Below are positions 17,448-27,216 of a stretch of 64,000 nucleotides of DNA, one piece after another. The stretch is from Aquibacillus salsiterrae (GTDB lineage Bacteria > Bacillota > Bacilli > Bacillales > Amphibacillaceae): assembly GCF_028416595.1 (NCBI RefSeq), contig NZ_JAMQKC010000007.1, forward strand, positions 1-64,000, given 5' to 3'. A model generated the notes under the pieces. That model had not been told where the DNA came from. It worked only from the letters and a program-made list of their open reading frames with translations, and made no database searches. Numbering within the stretch: the first letter of the stretch is position 1; every line of letters starts with the position of its first letter. Position numbers and translations under genes: made by a program.

Positions 17448-18314
17448 TATTATCTTTCTCATATCGTCTGGTAAAGAAGAAGAAAGTTGGATGCGTTTTT
17501 TTGACATTGGATGGTTGAAAGCTAACGACTTACAGTGTAACGCTTGTCTTTTTATATAAGAAGTATCCCCACCGTACAAACTATCTCCAATTAAAGGATG
17601 ACCGAGGTAAGAAAAGTGGACACGGATTTGATGGGTCCTACCTGTTTCTAGTCTAACATCAATCAACGAATAGTTTGTCGTTTCTTGTTTTACACGGTAA
17701 TGTGTGATCGCATGCTGTCCACCTTCTTTAACTGTCCGTTGAATGATTGAACCTTCCATGCGATCAATCGGTGCATCAATTATTCCTTCCTTATCATCCA
17801 AGTGCCCTTGGATAATAGCTTCGTAACGCCGGTTAACACGACCATCTTTCTGGTCTTTGGACAGAACAGAATGGCTAAAGCGGTGTTTTGCAACGAGTAA
17901 TAATCCTGTTGTATCCCGGTCTAGACGAGTGACTATATGAACCGTGTAAGTGAGCTTTAGTTCCTCGTAGTAACCAAGTATGGCGTTTGCGATTGTACCT
18001 GAATGATGCTGAAACGATGGTATTGTTGCCATTCCTGATGGTTTATCAATAACCAAGACATCTTCATCTTCATAGACTATGTTCAATGGAATTTTTTCAG
18101 GTTCCATATGTAATCCTCTCGTTTCCTGAGGTAACTCCACTTCTAAAACATCGTTTGTATGTAGCTGTTTCCGAACGGTACACGGTTCGCCATTTACAAG
18201 TAAACAACCACCTTGGAATTTGATAGCCTTTATAATTCTTCGGGAAAAACCTTTATTAAGTAAAAATTCTCGGACTAGTAGTCCCTCTGCTGTTTTGTCT
18301 ATCGTAAATTTCAC
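17436..18314 (-). CDS. yjbO: RluA/RluD-family pseudouridine synthase YjbO
   Basis: A 292-residue protein. It has an S4-like N-terminal RNA-binding region (residues about 10-75, LLVNGEPCTVRKQ) followed by the RluA catalytic domain with VLVIDKPSGMATIP and the catalytic Asp in RLDRDTTGL. It is expected to isomerise specific uridines in 23S rRNA, but the exact site is not predictable. The start is GTG with GAAAGGAG 6 bases upstream. It is the last gene of the relQ-nadF-yjbO unit, with a 147-base gap after nadF. Confidence 0.92.
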   Translation of the reverse strand: MKFTIDKTAEGLLVREFLLNKGFSRRIIKAIKFQGGCLLVNGEPCTVRKQLHTNDVLEVELPQETRGLHMEPEKIPLNIVYEDEDVLVIDKPSGMATIPSFQHHSGTIANAILGYYEELKLTYTVHIVTRLDRDTTGLLLVAKHRFSHSVLSKDQKDGRVNRRYEAIIQGHLDDKEGIIDAPIDRMEGSIIQRTVKEGGQHAITHYRVKQETTNYSLIDVRLETGRTHQIRVHFSYLGHPLIGDSLYGGDTSYIKRQALHCKSLAFNHPMSKKRIQLSSSLPDDMRKIIKEN

Positions 18315-18461
18315 TGTCGTCTCCTTTCTAATAAATTAAGGCTGTTTTCTTATAGATTGTTGCTTTTGACGTGATACATAGATGGATAATGAGCAGTAAC
18401 TATGATTGCATTTTCGCTCACAAATAAACTTAGCAAGTATTGCGGACATATATGTAGCTTA

Positions 18462-19277
18462 TTAAAACTTACGCTGGTCTGAATCGGATATAAAGGAATC
18501 ATGAACCCTTTTCCAAAAAGGAAACGACTTAAATCTTGCGAAGCGGATTTTTTCTTCTGCTACCCTACATTCAATTGCTTTTACATTTGTATAGCTCTTT
18601 GTTATATGATCAATGGTTATGAGAAAGCTTCTATCTGCGTAGATTGGCTTTAATTCGCAGATATGGTGTTTGGGCAAAATTAACGGGGAACCAATCGTGC
18701 GGAACACCCGGTTATTAATAGAAGCCATTTCTGTTATTTGAATAGATTCTAATGATGGGTGAATAATGCCACCACCTAACGCCTTATTATAGGCAGTGCT
18801 TCCTGAAGGGGTAGAGATACATAATCCATCCCCACGAAACCGCTCAAAGTGTTCCCCTTTTATACTTACATCTAACACAACAGAGCCTTCCGTTGTTTTA
18901 ACAGAGCTTTCATTCAAGGCTAAAAAACGATCTACATTTCCCCCATCATTTGGATGGATGGTTATTTCTAACAATGGATATTCAATAATCTGAAAGGGAT
19001 TTTTAGCAACCTCTATGACTAACTTTTCAACTTCATCAGGTACCCAATCTGCATAAAATCCTAAGTGTCCTGTATGAACTCCAACAAAAGCAGTGTGTTC
19101 TAGACGATGATTATATGTATGAAAAGCCTCTAAAAAAGTTCCATCACCACCAACTGAAATAACAATATCTGGTTCACTCTCATCAAGAACCAAATGAAAA
19201 TCAGTTAAATAGTTCGTCATTCTTGTTTTGATCTCGTTTGATTTTTGGTCACCTCTTGAAGTAATTGCGAATTTCAT
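18462..19277 (-). CDS. nadK: NAD kinase
   Basis: A 271-residue enzyme that phosphorylates NAD+ to NADP+. Signature blocks are [13 protein letters not shown] (the GGDG motif), LNESSVKT, and [19 protein letters not shown]. subtilis NadF (YjbN, PpnKA) has the same length and position, downstream of yjbM/relQ. A GGGGGA site precedes the ATG, 27 bases after the relQ stop, consistent with one operon. No unusual features. Confidence 0.96.
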   Translation of the reverse strand: MKFAITSRGDQKSNEIKTRMTNYLTDFHLVLDESEPDIVISVGGDGTFLEAFHTYNHRLEHTAFVGVHTGHLGFYADWVPDEVEKLVIEVAKNPFQIIEYPLLEITIHPNDGGNVDRFLALNESSVKTTEGSVVLDVSIKGEHFERFRGDGLCISTPSGSTAYNKALGGGIIHPSLESIQITEMASINNRVFRTIGSPLILPKHHICELKPIYADRSFLITIDHITKSYTNVKAIECRVAEEKIRFARFKSFPFWKRVHDSFISDSDQRKF

Positions 19278-19304
19278 CGTAGTTGGTTCCCCCTTTAGTT
19301 AGTG

Positions 19305-19925
19305 CTAGTGCTTATTTTTATTTTGATGAAAAATACGTTGGGCTTCTTGCACTTCATCTTTTATTTTTGACATTTCTTCATCTAGATTAAATGCTGCTTC
19401 TGCTGCGGCTTTTAATCTAGCTTTGATTTGGGTTGGTATTTGACCTTCGTATTTATAGTTTAACGAATGTTCGTTTATTGCCCAAAAATTCATCGCTAAA
19501 GTTCGAATTTGTATTTCTGCAATAACACGCTTCTCTCCTCTTATTGTTTCAACTGGGTATTTTATAACTAAGTGAAAGGAGCGATAACCACTTTCTTTTT
19601 TTTCTTGGATATAATCTTTTTCCTCAACAATTTCAAAATCATTTCTAGTTTTTAACATATCTACAATAGTATAAATATCATCAACAAATTGGCAGACCAC
19701 ACGTAAACCTGCAATGTCTTGTATTTCCGCTTCGATTTGATCAATCGAAATATTTTTCTGATACGCTTTTTCTAAAATGCTTGCTACAGGCTTAACTCTT
19801 CCTGTTACGAACTCAATTGGTGAATGCTTTGACTCATGTTCAAACTGTGCACGCATCCCTCTTAACTTAACCTTTAACTCTTCAACTACTTGAAGGTAAG
19901 GTGCTAAAAAAGCCTCCCAATTCAC
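19305..19925 (-). CDS. relQ: small alarmone synthetase RelQ (SasB, YjbM)
   Basis: A 206-residue single-domain GTP pyrophosphokinase that makes (p)ppGpp from GTP or GDP and ATP. It has no hydrolase or regulatory domain. Motifs include VTGRVKPVASILEKAYQK, DIAGLRVVCQFVDDIY, and KKESGYRSFHLVI, the last being the substrate-binding loop. The start is GTG with GGGGGGAG upstream. It is the first gene of the relQ-nadF-yjbO operon, divergent from yjbK. In B. subtilis the enzyme forms a pppGpp-regulated tetramer and is induced by envelope stress. Confidence 0.95.
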   Translation of the reverse strand: MNWEAFLAPYLQVVEELKVKLRGMRAQFEHESKHSPIEFVTGRVKPVASILEKAYQKNISIDQIEAEIQDIAGLRVVCQFVDDIYTIVDMLKTRNDFEIVEEKDYIQEKKESGYRSFHLVIKYPVETIRGEKRVIAEIQIRTLAMNFWAINEHSLNYKYEGQIPTQIKARLKAAAEAAFNLDEEMSKIKDEVQEAQRIFHQNKNKH

Positions 19926-19984
19926 TTCGGAGCTCCCCCCTTAAATCATTAAGCTCAACTAATATCTATCATATTGTATCATAA

Positions 19985-20062
19985 CAAAAGCGCAAGCGCC
20001 TTGCTAAGCCCTAAGGTAGCATAAGACAAGACCTCGAGAGGATAAGCGCTCGGAGCTAGATT
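19985..20062 (+). repeat. palindromic repeat family, copy B (internally deleted)
   Basis: Starts AAAAGCGCAAGCGCC and ends GCGCTCGGAGCTAGA. The left arm through CATAAGACAAGACCT (here GCATAAGACAAGACCT) is joined to the right outer arm, so the central hairpin is missing. It lies between the divergent relQ and yjbK genes. Confidence 0.85.
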
Positions 20063-20126
20063 TTTGCAATTTTGCTGATTTTTTTACAAAATGGAAAGTA
20101 GAACTTCATCACTTGGAGGGGTAGCC

Positions 20127-20702
20127 TTGGCTCAGGAAATAGAAATTGAATTTAAAAATATGTTAACTAAGCAAGAATATGATAAACTTCGAAAGTCACT
20201 TCAATTGGATTATGCTATTCCAATTGAACAGACAAATCATTACTTTGAGACTAATGATTTCAAATTAAAAAACGCTAAAGTTGCGTTACGAATTAGAGAA
20301 GTAAACAATTTGTGGCAGCTAACACTTAAAGAGCCTTATCAAGACGGATTATTAGAAACTCATGATACGCTATCTGAGCAAGAAGCCAGGGAATGGCTAA
20401 AGGGCAATATCCTTCCAAAGCCTCACGTTGCCAAACAATTAAATAAGCTTGGTATCGATTTTGCTCATTTACACTATGGTGGCGCACTTAAAACATATAG
20501 ACTAGAAACGAACTATAAGGAAACTACCGTTGTGCTTGATTATAGTATTTATAATGGCATATCTGATTATGAACTAGAACTAGAAGCAAATACTAAGGAC
20601 CATGGAGAGAAAATATTTTTTGAGGTTTTAGCAAACCATAGTATTAAATACTCGAAAGCACCAAATAAAATTGAACGTTTTTATACTTCTCTTAACTATT
20701 AA
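20127..20702 (+). CDS. yjbK: CYTH domain protein YjbK
   Basis: A 191-residue CYTH protein. The diagnostic ExExK tunnel motif is in the N-terminal AQEIEIEFKN, and alternating charged strands follow (VALRIREVNNLWQLTLKEP; YELELEAN near the C-terminus). CYTH enzymes act on triphosphates (inorganic triphosphate, thiamine triphosphate); the substrate is unknown here. The start is TTG at 20127, with GGAGGGG 6 bases upstream, and the product then begins like B. subtilis YjbK (M-x-QEIEIEFKN). The upstream in-frame ATG at 20091 lacks a site. It is divergent from relQ. Confidence 0.88.
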   Translation: MAQEIEIEFKNMLTKQEYDKLRKSLQLDYAIPIEQTNHYFETNDFKLKNAKVALRIREVNNLWQLTLKEPYQDGLLETHDTLSEQEAREWLKGNILPKPHVAKQLNKLGIDFAHLHYGGALKTYRLETNYKETTVVLDYSIYNGISDYELELEANTKDHGEKIFFEVLANHSIKYSKAPNKIERFYTSLNY

Positions 20703-20823
20703 TTAGGCATATCTATCATAAGCAAACAGATAAGTTGATGATTTTGCTGCCACACTGTTAAAATAAGTAGCAAATATGATTCTTCTTATGAATCACCTCT
20801 GACTTAAGAAGGGTATTGGTAAA

Positions 20824-21225
20824 ATGAATGCTAGAACAATTTATGAACAAATTGGTGGACACGAAAAAATAAAGGAACTTGTCGATGCATTTTATAACCG
20901 AGTAGCTAAGCATCCGGACTTAGCTCCAATCTTTCCGGATGATTTATCAGAAACGGCACGTAAGCAAACACAATTTCTCACACAGTTTTTCGGAGGACCG
21001 CCTTTATATATGGAAGAACACGGACATCCAATGTTGCGAAGAAGGCACCTCGACTTTCCAATAACACCGACACGAAAAGATGCATGGGTAAGTTGTATGG
21101 AAGCTGCAATTGATCAAGTAGACATTGCAGAACCATACCGGAGTGTTATCTTGGAACGACTTACATTAACTGCACAACATATGATGAACACACCCGATGA
21201 TCAGCAGAAAGGAGAATTAATGTGA
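20824..21225 (+). CDS. yjbI: truncated hemoglobin YjbI
   Basis: A 133-residue group II truncated hemoglobin, a heme protein that binds O2. It contains the N-terminal [22 protein letters not shown], the FFGGPPLY loop, the proximal His in RRRHLDFPI, and a Trp in DAWVSCM typical of group II. The ATG has AGAAGGG upstream. It overlaps the next gene, spxH, by four bases (GTGA), so the two are translationally coupled as in B. subtilis yjbI-yjbH. Confidence 0.94.
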   Translation: MNARTIYEQIGGHEKIKELVDAFYNRVAKHPDLAPIFPDDLSETARKQTQFLTQFFGGPPLYMEEHGHPMLRRRHLDFPITPTRKDAWVSCMEAAIDQVDIAEPYRSVILERLTLTAQHMMNTPDDQQKGELM

Positions 21226-22115
21226 GTTCTAATCCTTCTGGGCCATCAAACTACCAGAGAGTAAATTCTACGGCACAGTATGGCTACTTAGATTTGCTTA
21301 AGAAACCATTGGAAATTTATGTATTTGTTGACCCACTTTGTCCAGAATGCTGGTCATTAGAACCATATTTAAAAAAATTGAGTATCGAATACGGTAGATT
21401 CTTTACACTTCGTCCAATTTTAAGTGGACAATTAACGACATTGAATAAGGACAAATTTGATAAACCAAAACAACTAAAAGACATTTGGGAAAAAACGTCT
21501 AGTCGAACAGGTATGTGTTGTGACGGTGATATTTGGATTGAAAATCCAATTTCTTTCCCATGGATAGCTTCGATAGCAGTTAAAGCAGCCGAGCTTCAAG
21601 GCAAGAAAGCAGGAAGAAAGTTTTTGCGTAAAATGCAGGAGTATGCCTTCTTAAAAAAGAAGGACATTTCCAAGGAAGAAGTTTTATTAGAATGTGCAGA
21701 AGAAATAAACCTGGATCTCGATGAATTTAAAAATGATCTGTATTCCAATTCAGCTAGAAAGGCATTGCAGTGTGACTTGAAACTAACGAAAGAAATGGAA
21801 GTTGAGTATATTCCTACCATGGTTTTCTTCAACGAGTCGGAGGAAGAGGAAGGATTAAAATTATCCGGACTCTATCCATATGATATTTACGTAAAGGTTC
21901 TGAAACAAATGCTTCAAATAACTCCTACTCCTGCAAACAAGCCCGAGCTAGAAGATTTTTTATCCCACTACGATTTTGTTGGTACAACAGAGATTTCTGT
22001 TGTGTATGACTGGTCATTGGAGAAAACAGAGAAAGAAATGAAAAAACTTCAACTTATGCAAGTTGTTGAGAAAGTACCAGTAAAATACGGATCGTTTTGG
22101 AAATATGTTGGTTAG
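21222..22115 (+). CDS. spxH: ClpXP adaptor SpxH (YjbH), DsbA-like
   Basis: A 297-residue thioredoxin/DsbA-fold protein with a CPEC motif near the N-terminus ([14 protein letters not shown]), as in YjbH. It binds Spx and delivers it to ClpXP for degradation; its aggregation under disulfide stress releases Spx. Start is GTG, with AAAGGAG upstream and the start overlapping the yjbI stop. Its client spxA and the other Clp adaptor gene, mecA, are in this window. A C-terminal winged part (about residues 225-297) follows the thioredoxin domain. Confidence 0.92.
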   Translation: MSSNPSGPSNYQRVNSTAQYGYLDLLKKPLEIYVFVDPLCPECWSLEPYLKKLSIEYGRFFTLRPILSGQLTTLNKDKFDKPKQLKDIWEKTSSRTGMCCDGDIWIENPISFPWIASIAVKAAELQGKKAGRKFLRKMQEYAFLKKKDISKEEVLLECAEEINLDLDEFKNDLYSNSARKALQCDLKLTKEMEVEYIPTMVFFNESEEEEGLKLSGLYPYDIYVKVLKQMLQITPTPANKPELEDFLSHYDFVGTTEISVVYDWSLEKTEKEMKKLQLMQVVEKVPVKYGSFWKYVG

Positions 22116-22187
22116 ATCTTAAAATTTACTTTTTCTTCACCTAAACACAAGGATAAACAGATACTATGGTTTATCGGCCTATCATAC

Positions 22188-22228
22188 TGGTTAAAGACCT
22201 CGAGAGGGTAGGTGCCCTGCGCTAGACA
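22188..22228 (+). repeat. palindromic repeat family, copy C (right-end fragment)
   Basis: Only the right arm remains: TTAAAGACCTCGAGAGGGTAGGTGCC...GCTAGACAG, followed by the CTCTTGG tail seen at other copies. It sits between spxH and a terminator. Confidence 0.7.
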
Positions 22229-22265
22229 GGCTCTTGGAACTTTTTATATTTCTTTTCTTTCAAAA

Positions 22266-22297
22266 AAAGATCATGCCGTGGCATGATCTTTTTTTCC
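22266..22297 (+). terminator. terminator of the yjbI-spxH operon
   Basis: AAAGATCATGCC and GGCATGATCTTT arms followed by TTTTT, about 150 bases after spxH. The repeat fragment lies between the gene and this terminator. From here to 22517 I see no feature other than the gene start. Confidence 0.85.
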
Positions 22298-22517
22298 TAG
22301 TCTTTTATTAGACAAGGAGGGATGGGAGAAAGTTTCAGGTCAAACAAAGGGGTTTTTTGTTTGTTAAACATCTCACAAGTTAACTATAGCAAGTTTAGAC
22401 AGATAATTCAACTGTATGTTCATAATTTCACAAAAATGTCACACTTCTTTTTTATTGTTGAACCGCATATAATACGATAACTAAACTAAGATGATTCTTG
22501 TAGAAAGAGGGATTGGA

Positions 22518-22694
22518 ATGAGGAAATTTGCTCCCCTGTTTTTCTTCAGTTTAACTGTTATATCATTTTCCTTTAATATTATTGGCCTTATGCGCCTTAT
22601 CCCCATTTATCTGACATTACCGATGCTTTTCATATCGATTTATTTGACGATCTTCTCTGTCACGCACCGTAGCGCGTTTAGAGGTTTTAGGTAA
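22518..22694 (+). CDS. small two-helix membrane protein, function unknown
   Basis: A 58-residue protein with two hydrophobic segments (about residues 4-24 and 29-46) and a basic C-terminus (THRSAFRGFR). The ATG at 22518 is chosen because AGAAAGAGGGA lies just upstream; an earlier in-frame start at 22491 has none. It is followed by a terminator and convergent with pepF. No family recognised. Confidence 0.6.
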   Translation: MRKFAPLFFFSLTVISFSFNIIGLMRLIPIYLTLPMLFISIYLTIFSVTHRSAFRGFR

Positions 22695-22728
22695 AGGTAA
22701 ACCTAGAGAGAACTCCGCAACCCCATTA

Positions 22729-22764
22729 AAAGGCCAAGCCGGGCTTTCATCGGCTTGGCCTTTG
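22729..22764. terminator. bidirectional terminator before the pepF 3' end
   Basis: AAAGGCCAAGCC and GGCTTGGCCTTT arms with an 11-base loop, located between the convergent small membrane gene and pepF. T tracts are short on both sides. Confidence 0.75.
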
Positions 22765-22780
22765 TTTGTAGCTTAAATCT

Positions 22781-24580
22781 TTATTTTATTAATTTTTCCA
22801 TCTCGGTTAACTTTTCCTCAAATACGTCAAGTGCACTTAAGATTGGTGACTTTTCTGCCATATCTACACCCGCTCGTTTCAATACTTCTATTGGATAATC
22901 ACTACTTCCTGCTTTAAGGAAGTTCAAATACCTTTCCACGGCTGGTTCTTTCTCTTTTAGTATTTGGGAAGCTAAGGAGGTAGCTGCAGCATATCCTGTC
23001 GCATATTGATAGACATAATAATTATAGTAGAAATGTGGAATTCTCGCCCATTCTAATCCAATTTCTTCATCTACAATTAAATCGTCACCAAAGTACTTCT
23101 TATTTAACTCATAATATAGTTCTGTTAATTTATCTGCTGTTAATGCTTCACCATTTTGGGCTTTTATATGGATATCATGTTCAAATTCAGCGAACATCGT
23201 TTGTCTGAACACAGTGCCCCTAAATCCCTCTAGAAAATGATTTAAGAGGAATATTTTTTCCCTTTCATCTGTGGTATGATTTATCATGTATTCATTTAGC
23301 AATGCTTCATTACAAGTAGAGGCTACTTCTGCAACGAAGATGGAATAGTTTCCGTAACGGAAGGCCTGGTTTTCTCTTGTATAATAACTGTGAAGAGAAT
23401 GGCCCAATTCGTGCGCTAGCGTAAATAAGTTATTGATATTATCTTGCCAATTCATCAAAATATATGGATTTGTACCATATGCACCAGATGAATAAGCCCC
23501 ACTCCTTTTTCCTTTATTTTCCTCCACGTCTATCCAGCGTTGTTCAAATCCTTCTTTTAATTTGCTTACATATTCTTCTCCTAAAGGCGCGAGCCCCTTC
23601 AATATATATTCCTGTGCCTCTTCATAAGAGAATTTCATCGTCACATCTTTAATTAGCGGCGTATATAAGTCATACATGTGTAATTCATCCAATTGTAATA
23701 CTTTTTTCCGAAGAGCAACATACCTTTGTAAAAGTGGTAGTCTTTCATTTACTGCTTCCACCAAATTATCATAAACTTCTTCTGGAATATTGTTGTTATT
23801 TAGAGCCGATTGCCGTGCAGAATCGTAATTACGAATTTTAGCATAGAAATTATCCTTTTTGACTGCTCCAGATAAGGTGGAGGAAAATGTATTCTTGAAT
23901 TTACCAAATGTCTCATACATTGCTTTAAATGCATCTCTGCGAACACGTTGGTCGGATGACTCTAAGAAATTAATATAGCGCCCATGCGTAAGCTCAATCT
24001 CTTCCCCATTTTCGTCTTTAACGGAAGGAAAGGTAAGGTCAGCATTGTTTAACATACCAAACGTTTGTGCTGCGTTATCCGTTATTTCGGAAGCTTCAGC
24101 CAATAACGCCTCTTCTTTCTCACTCAAAATATGTGGTCGATTTCGCGTAATTTCATTTAAAGCATGCTTATAATGATTTAATTCCTCTTTTTCTTCTAGA
24201 AAACGATTCAGTTTCGTTTCATCAATCGATAGGATTTCAGGAACGATAAAGCTCATTGAGCTAGAGGCCTGTGTTAACAAATTCTCAGCCTTACTATTTA
24301 CAGCCTGATAAAAGGAATTCGTCGTATCTTGATCGTATCGCATGTGGGCATATGTAAATAACTTCCCAATTCGTTCCGATACACAATCCTGAAAAGTGAG
24401 AAGCTCATAGAGTTTATCAGCTGATTCATCTAATTTACCTTGAAAGGCCTTAAATTTCGGCAATTCCTCACGTATTGCTTCTAGCTCTTTTTCCCAAGTC
24501 TCGTCGGATGAAAAGATATCTTCTAACTTCCAAGTTTTCTCAACAGGAACCTGATCACGTTTTTGTAATTCTTTTGCCAA
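22781..24580 (-). CDS. pepF: oligoendopeptidase F (PepF, YjbG)
   Basis: A 599-residue cytoplasmic zinc metallopeptidase of family M3B. The HEXXH zinc motif appears as HELGHSLH at about residues 389-396, and a downstream Glu in FVAEVASTCNEALL supplies the third ligand. It cleaves short peptides of about 7-17 residues and in B. subtilis influences sporulation signalling peptides. The start is TTG with AAGGAGG 8 bases upstream. It lies downstream of coiA (gap of 280 bases to the revised coiA end) and mirrors the B. subtilis coiA-pepF pair. Confidence 0.95.
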   Translation of the reverse strand: MAKELQKRDQVPVEKTWKLEDIFSSDETWEKELEAIREELPKFKAFQGKLDESADKLYELLTFQDCVSERIGKLFTYAHMRYDQDTTNSFYQAVNSKAENLLTQASSSMSFIVPEILSIDETKLNRFLEEKEELNHYKHALNEITRNRPHILSEKEEALLAEASEITDNAAQTFGMLNNADLTFPSVKDENGEEIELTHGRYINFLESSDQRVRRDAFKAMYETFGKFKNTFSSTLSGAVKKDNFYAKIRNYDSARQSALNNNNIPEEVYDNLVEAVNERLPLLQRYVALRKKVLQLDELHMYDLYTPLIKDVTMKFSYEEAQEYILKGLAPLGEEYVSKLKEGFEQRWIDVEENKGKRSGAYSSGAYGTNPYILMNWQDNINNLFTLAHELGHSLHSYYTRENQAFRYGNYSIFVAEVASTCNEALLNEYMINHTTDEREKIFLLNHFLEGFRGTVFRQTMFAEFEHDIHIKAQNGEALTADKLTELYYELNKKYFGDDLIVDEEIGLEWARIPHFYYNYYVYQYATGYAAATSLASQILKEKEPAVERYLNFLKAGSSDYPIEVLKRAGVDMAEKSPILSALDVFEEKLTEMEKLIK

Positions 24581-24682
24581 AGTTATATCCTCCTTTTTTT
24601 CCTCTAGTAGTAATTTCTACTACCTGTCTAAGAAATCCTTTTAATTCCATTATTATTCTCACCTCTAGTATATCGTTACAAT

Positions 24683-25861
24683 CTAATATTCATGCGTTTT
24701 GATTGGTGAAGAAAATAACTGCTGCATAATTAAATGGTCCTGTTCCATTCCGTATTCAATTGTTTTTGGAAATTCCGCCTGTCTAACCAGTGAATAATTC
24801 GATGAATCAAGTTGGATAAGGTACCCTAATGTTATTAACAAATTCAGGTAATGTAAAACAGGTTTTGGATGAATGAATATGAGTGGATAGCTTGAGGGTT
24901 TTTCATATTTTTTAATATACCTTTCACATAAACTTAACGAGCATGTTTGAAAGTTCAAAAGGATGTTCAGGTATAAGTCACTTTGCCATACCCAAGGAGG
25001 TGTTTTCATTAAGTATTGATACGGATTTGGCAGGTGGATAATTGCAGGTAACAAAGATGGATGAAGTCCTTTAATATAAAGGGATCTCCTCCAATATGCT
25101 TCTTGTGCCGAAACTTTTGGTTGATATCTTGTTCGGTAAGTGTATTTTTCTTTTGTCCAATCGGAGCATATATCCTTGTTAGGAAATGGATGATCATAAA
25201 ATAATTGCTTGAACAGAATATCATTTAGAGGATAGAAATGAAGGCTACCGAATGTTTTCTTCCTTCCACTAGCATATAAATGTTGAAAAACAGCGAATTG
25301 CTTACTGTTGGGGCAATAGTAATATACCGTCGTTGGAGTTGTTGAATGATATTGATGAATGAATAAGGTATCATAGGAATCAAGCGAAAGTTGATGGTGA
25401 CCAATTCGCTTCATTCGATTTCCGCCTAACACCCATATAGGAGTAATGTGAAGACTTTTGTATCCATTGTTTCGATCTATAAATTCCTGTTCGGACATTC
25501 GAACGCATTGATATTCGATTGCTATTTGCTTCTTATTTAGCTGTATTAATAGGTCTGGGCGTTGCTTGATGTCCGGTAAATAAACTTCTAGCTTAGCCGG
25601 AATCCTTTGTCTAACTAGCCATTGGTATAAATCAAGTTTCCCCCTTTCATGGTAAAGCGTTTCCCCATTCTTGCTTGATGCACAATTGCTATTGGGTAAA
25701 TGCGCAAAATGTGCTAGAACTTTATTGCCAGCTTTAAGGATAACATCTTCTCTACATACAGGACATACAAATGAATTGTTGCTCTTAAGAAAACTAATTT
25801 CTTCATGAGTTAATTGCGCAGGGATAACGGACTTTCCTTCTTTATCAAGCGCTTGTAACAA
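24683..25861 (-). CDS. coiA: competence protein CoiA
   Basis: A 392-residue protein required for genetic transformation in relatives. The N-terminal region carries a zinc-finger-like CPVCREDV...HFAH...C pattern (about residues 32-60). A nuclease-like PD-(D/E)XK core follows (LPDIKQRPDLLIQ ... IAIEYQC). The start is placed at TTG 25861: GGAGGTGA lies 8 bases before it, whereas the ATG at 25879 overlaps that site. The product then starts MLQALDKEGK, like B. subtilis CoiA (MFQAV). CoiA acts with RecA on internalised DNA. mecA, opp and med nearby also influence competence. Confidence 0.88.
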   Translation of the reverse strand: MLQALDKEGKSVIPAQLTHEEISFLKSNNSFVCPVCREDVILKAGNKVLAHFAHLPNSNCASSKNGETLYHERGKLDLYQWLVRQRIPAKLEVYLPDIKQRPDLLIQLNKKQIAIEYQCVRMSEQEFIDRNNGYKSLHITPIWVLGGNRMKRIGHHQLSLDSYDTLFIHQYHSTTPTTVYYYCPNSKQFAVFQHLYASGRKKTFGSLHFYPLNDILFKQLFYDHPFPNKDICSDWTKEKYTYRTRYQPKVSAQEAYWRRSLYIKGLHPSLLPAIIHLPNPYQYLMKTPPWVWQSDLYLNILLNFQTCSLSLCERYIKKYEKPSSYPLIFIHPKPVLHYLNLLITLGYLIQLDSSNYSLVRQAEFPKTIEYGMEQDHLIMQQLFSSPIKTHEY

Positions 25862-25933
25862 TGAACCGCTCACCTCCATTGGTTAATGCTTATATTATTC
25901 TATAAAAGACAACAAATACCTTTTTTAAAATTA

Positions 25934-26040
25934 AAAAAAGCGTAAGACAAGCCTCGTAATGACGGTCTGTACCATGTAGAGGATTGACTACTACTTTTGA
26001 GGGGGAGCGCAGAAGCTTTACGTGGCTATCGCTAGATGAT
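25934..26040 (+). repeat. palindromic repeat family, copy D (degenerate)
   Basis: Resembles the family in AAAAAGCGTAAGACAAGCC, GGTCTGTACCA, GAGGATTGACT, and the CGCTAGAT end, but is strongly diverged and rearranged. It lies between coiA and mecA. Membership is probable rather than certain. Confidence 0.5.
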
Positions 26041-26111
26041 CCACGCGTGGACTTTTTTACACTTTCGTTATCTATCAAAAAAAAAAAGCACCCGATTTTC
26101 TCGAATGCCTT

Positions 26112-26792
26112 TTACTTAATAATAAAATATTGTTTTATATTAGCTAGTGCATTTGTTTCAAAAATTGGTTTACCGTATTCTTGTAAGCGGTGAATGGTTA
26201 CACTAGACTCTAGTCCAAATTCTAACACTTGACTCAAGATATCTTCTTGTTCATCATCACTAAGCTTCTCATCATCAAACTGTAATAGAAGCAAATATTG
26301 GTTTTCAAAATGATATAGACTTTCTTCCAACCCATCTACAGTCGTAAAGTGATGACTCAATTGTATTACATCTTCAAAGTCTGGAAAAGCCAGGATAAAA
26401 GATAATTCATCAAGTGCATGAATTTCTTCTTCTACATCCATATGAGAACCAAACTTCTCTTCTAATAGAGACTCAATCTTTTCATCGACTGGCATATCAA
26501 TTGTTTTTCCATTTTCAGTTGTTAGCTCTAGGTTCTGTCCATCCTTGGAAATTTGAGCTTTTGTTACGACAATTTCTAATCCTTTATCCAAGGCTTGAAC
26601 TTGAATCCATAGTGGACCATCTATATTAAAATCTTCTTCGTTATAATTTACCTCATCCATTACTTGCCAAAATAGCTGTTCACTCTTTTCACGATTGTAC
26701 CAGATTTCTTCCCGGTCAAATCCCCGATCTTCAATGTCTAAATAGGAAATATAAAATTTTACTGTGTTTTCATTTATTCTTTCTATTTCCAT
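26112..26792 (-). CDS. mecA: adaptor protein MecA
   Basis: A 226-residue ClpC adaptor. The N-terminal substrate-binding domain (MEIERINENTVKFYISYLDI) and C-terminal ClpC-binding domain (LSFILAFPDFEDVIQLS) are both present, with a variable linker. It targets ComK, ComS and other proteins to ClpCP and helps assemble the ClpC hexamer. The start at 26792 matches B. subtilis MecA exactly and has AAGGGAG upstream; the frame extends further upstream without support. Together with spxA, spxH, coiA and med it makes this a regulatory and competence region. Confidence 0.94.
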   Translation of the reverse strand: MEIERINENTVKFYISYLDIEDRGFDREEIWYNREKSEQLFWQVMDEVNYNEEDFNIDGPLWIQVQALDKGLEIVVTKAQISKDGQNLELTTENGKTIDMPVDEKIESLLEEKFGSHMDVEEEIHALDELSFILAFPDFEDVIQLSHHFTTVDGLEESLYHFENQYLLLLQFDDEKLSDDEQEDILSQVLEFGLESSVTIHRLQEYGKPIFETNALANIKQYFIIK

Positions 26793-27096
26793 TTTCAACT
26801 CTCCCTTCTTAAAATGTTTAGGTGGAAGGGATAACTTCACCTAGTTTTCACTCCTACTCACACCATTCCCCAATTCAAAGTTTTCAATCACCTTACCAAG
26901 ATTTTAATCCTCTTTGTTACATTTTATGATAAATGATTTCATAATGAAAATATAAACACCTAATTTTCGGATAAATGGGTGGATGTCCCTGGAGTATCAT
27001 AGCGTATTAAATATATATTTTAACTTAATTCAAGTAATTTGTCACCAGATTGAGCCTTCAAAAAAATTTGTAAACTTTCACACTGCTCCTTTTACA

Positions 27097-27155
27097 CGTG
27101 TCGACAATCGAAAAAGACTTATGCCCCCAAAAGGGATAGGAAGCGGAGTAGACAT
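27097..27155 (+). repeat. palindromic repeat family, copy E (fragment)
   Basis: Right-end fragment with GACTTATGCCCCC, AAGGGATAGGAAGCGGAGTAGACA and the tail, between mecA and the spxA terminator. The other 300 bases of this mecA-spxA gap show no additional feature. Confidence 0.6.
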
Positions 27156-27176
27156 CTCCTGAATTTTCTAGTAAGA

Positions 27177-27216
27177 AAAAACGCAGGTCTTCTTATCAAA
27201 GACCTGCGTTTTTTTC
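27177..27216 (-). terminator. terminator of spxA
   Basis: AAACGCAGGTCTT and AAGACCTGCGTTT arms followed on the minus strand by TTTTTTCTTA, adjacent to the spxA stop. Confidence 0.88.
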
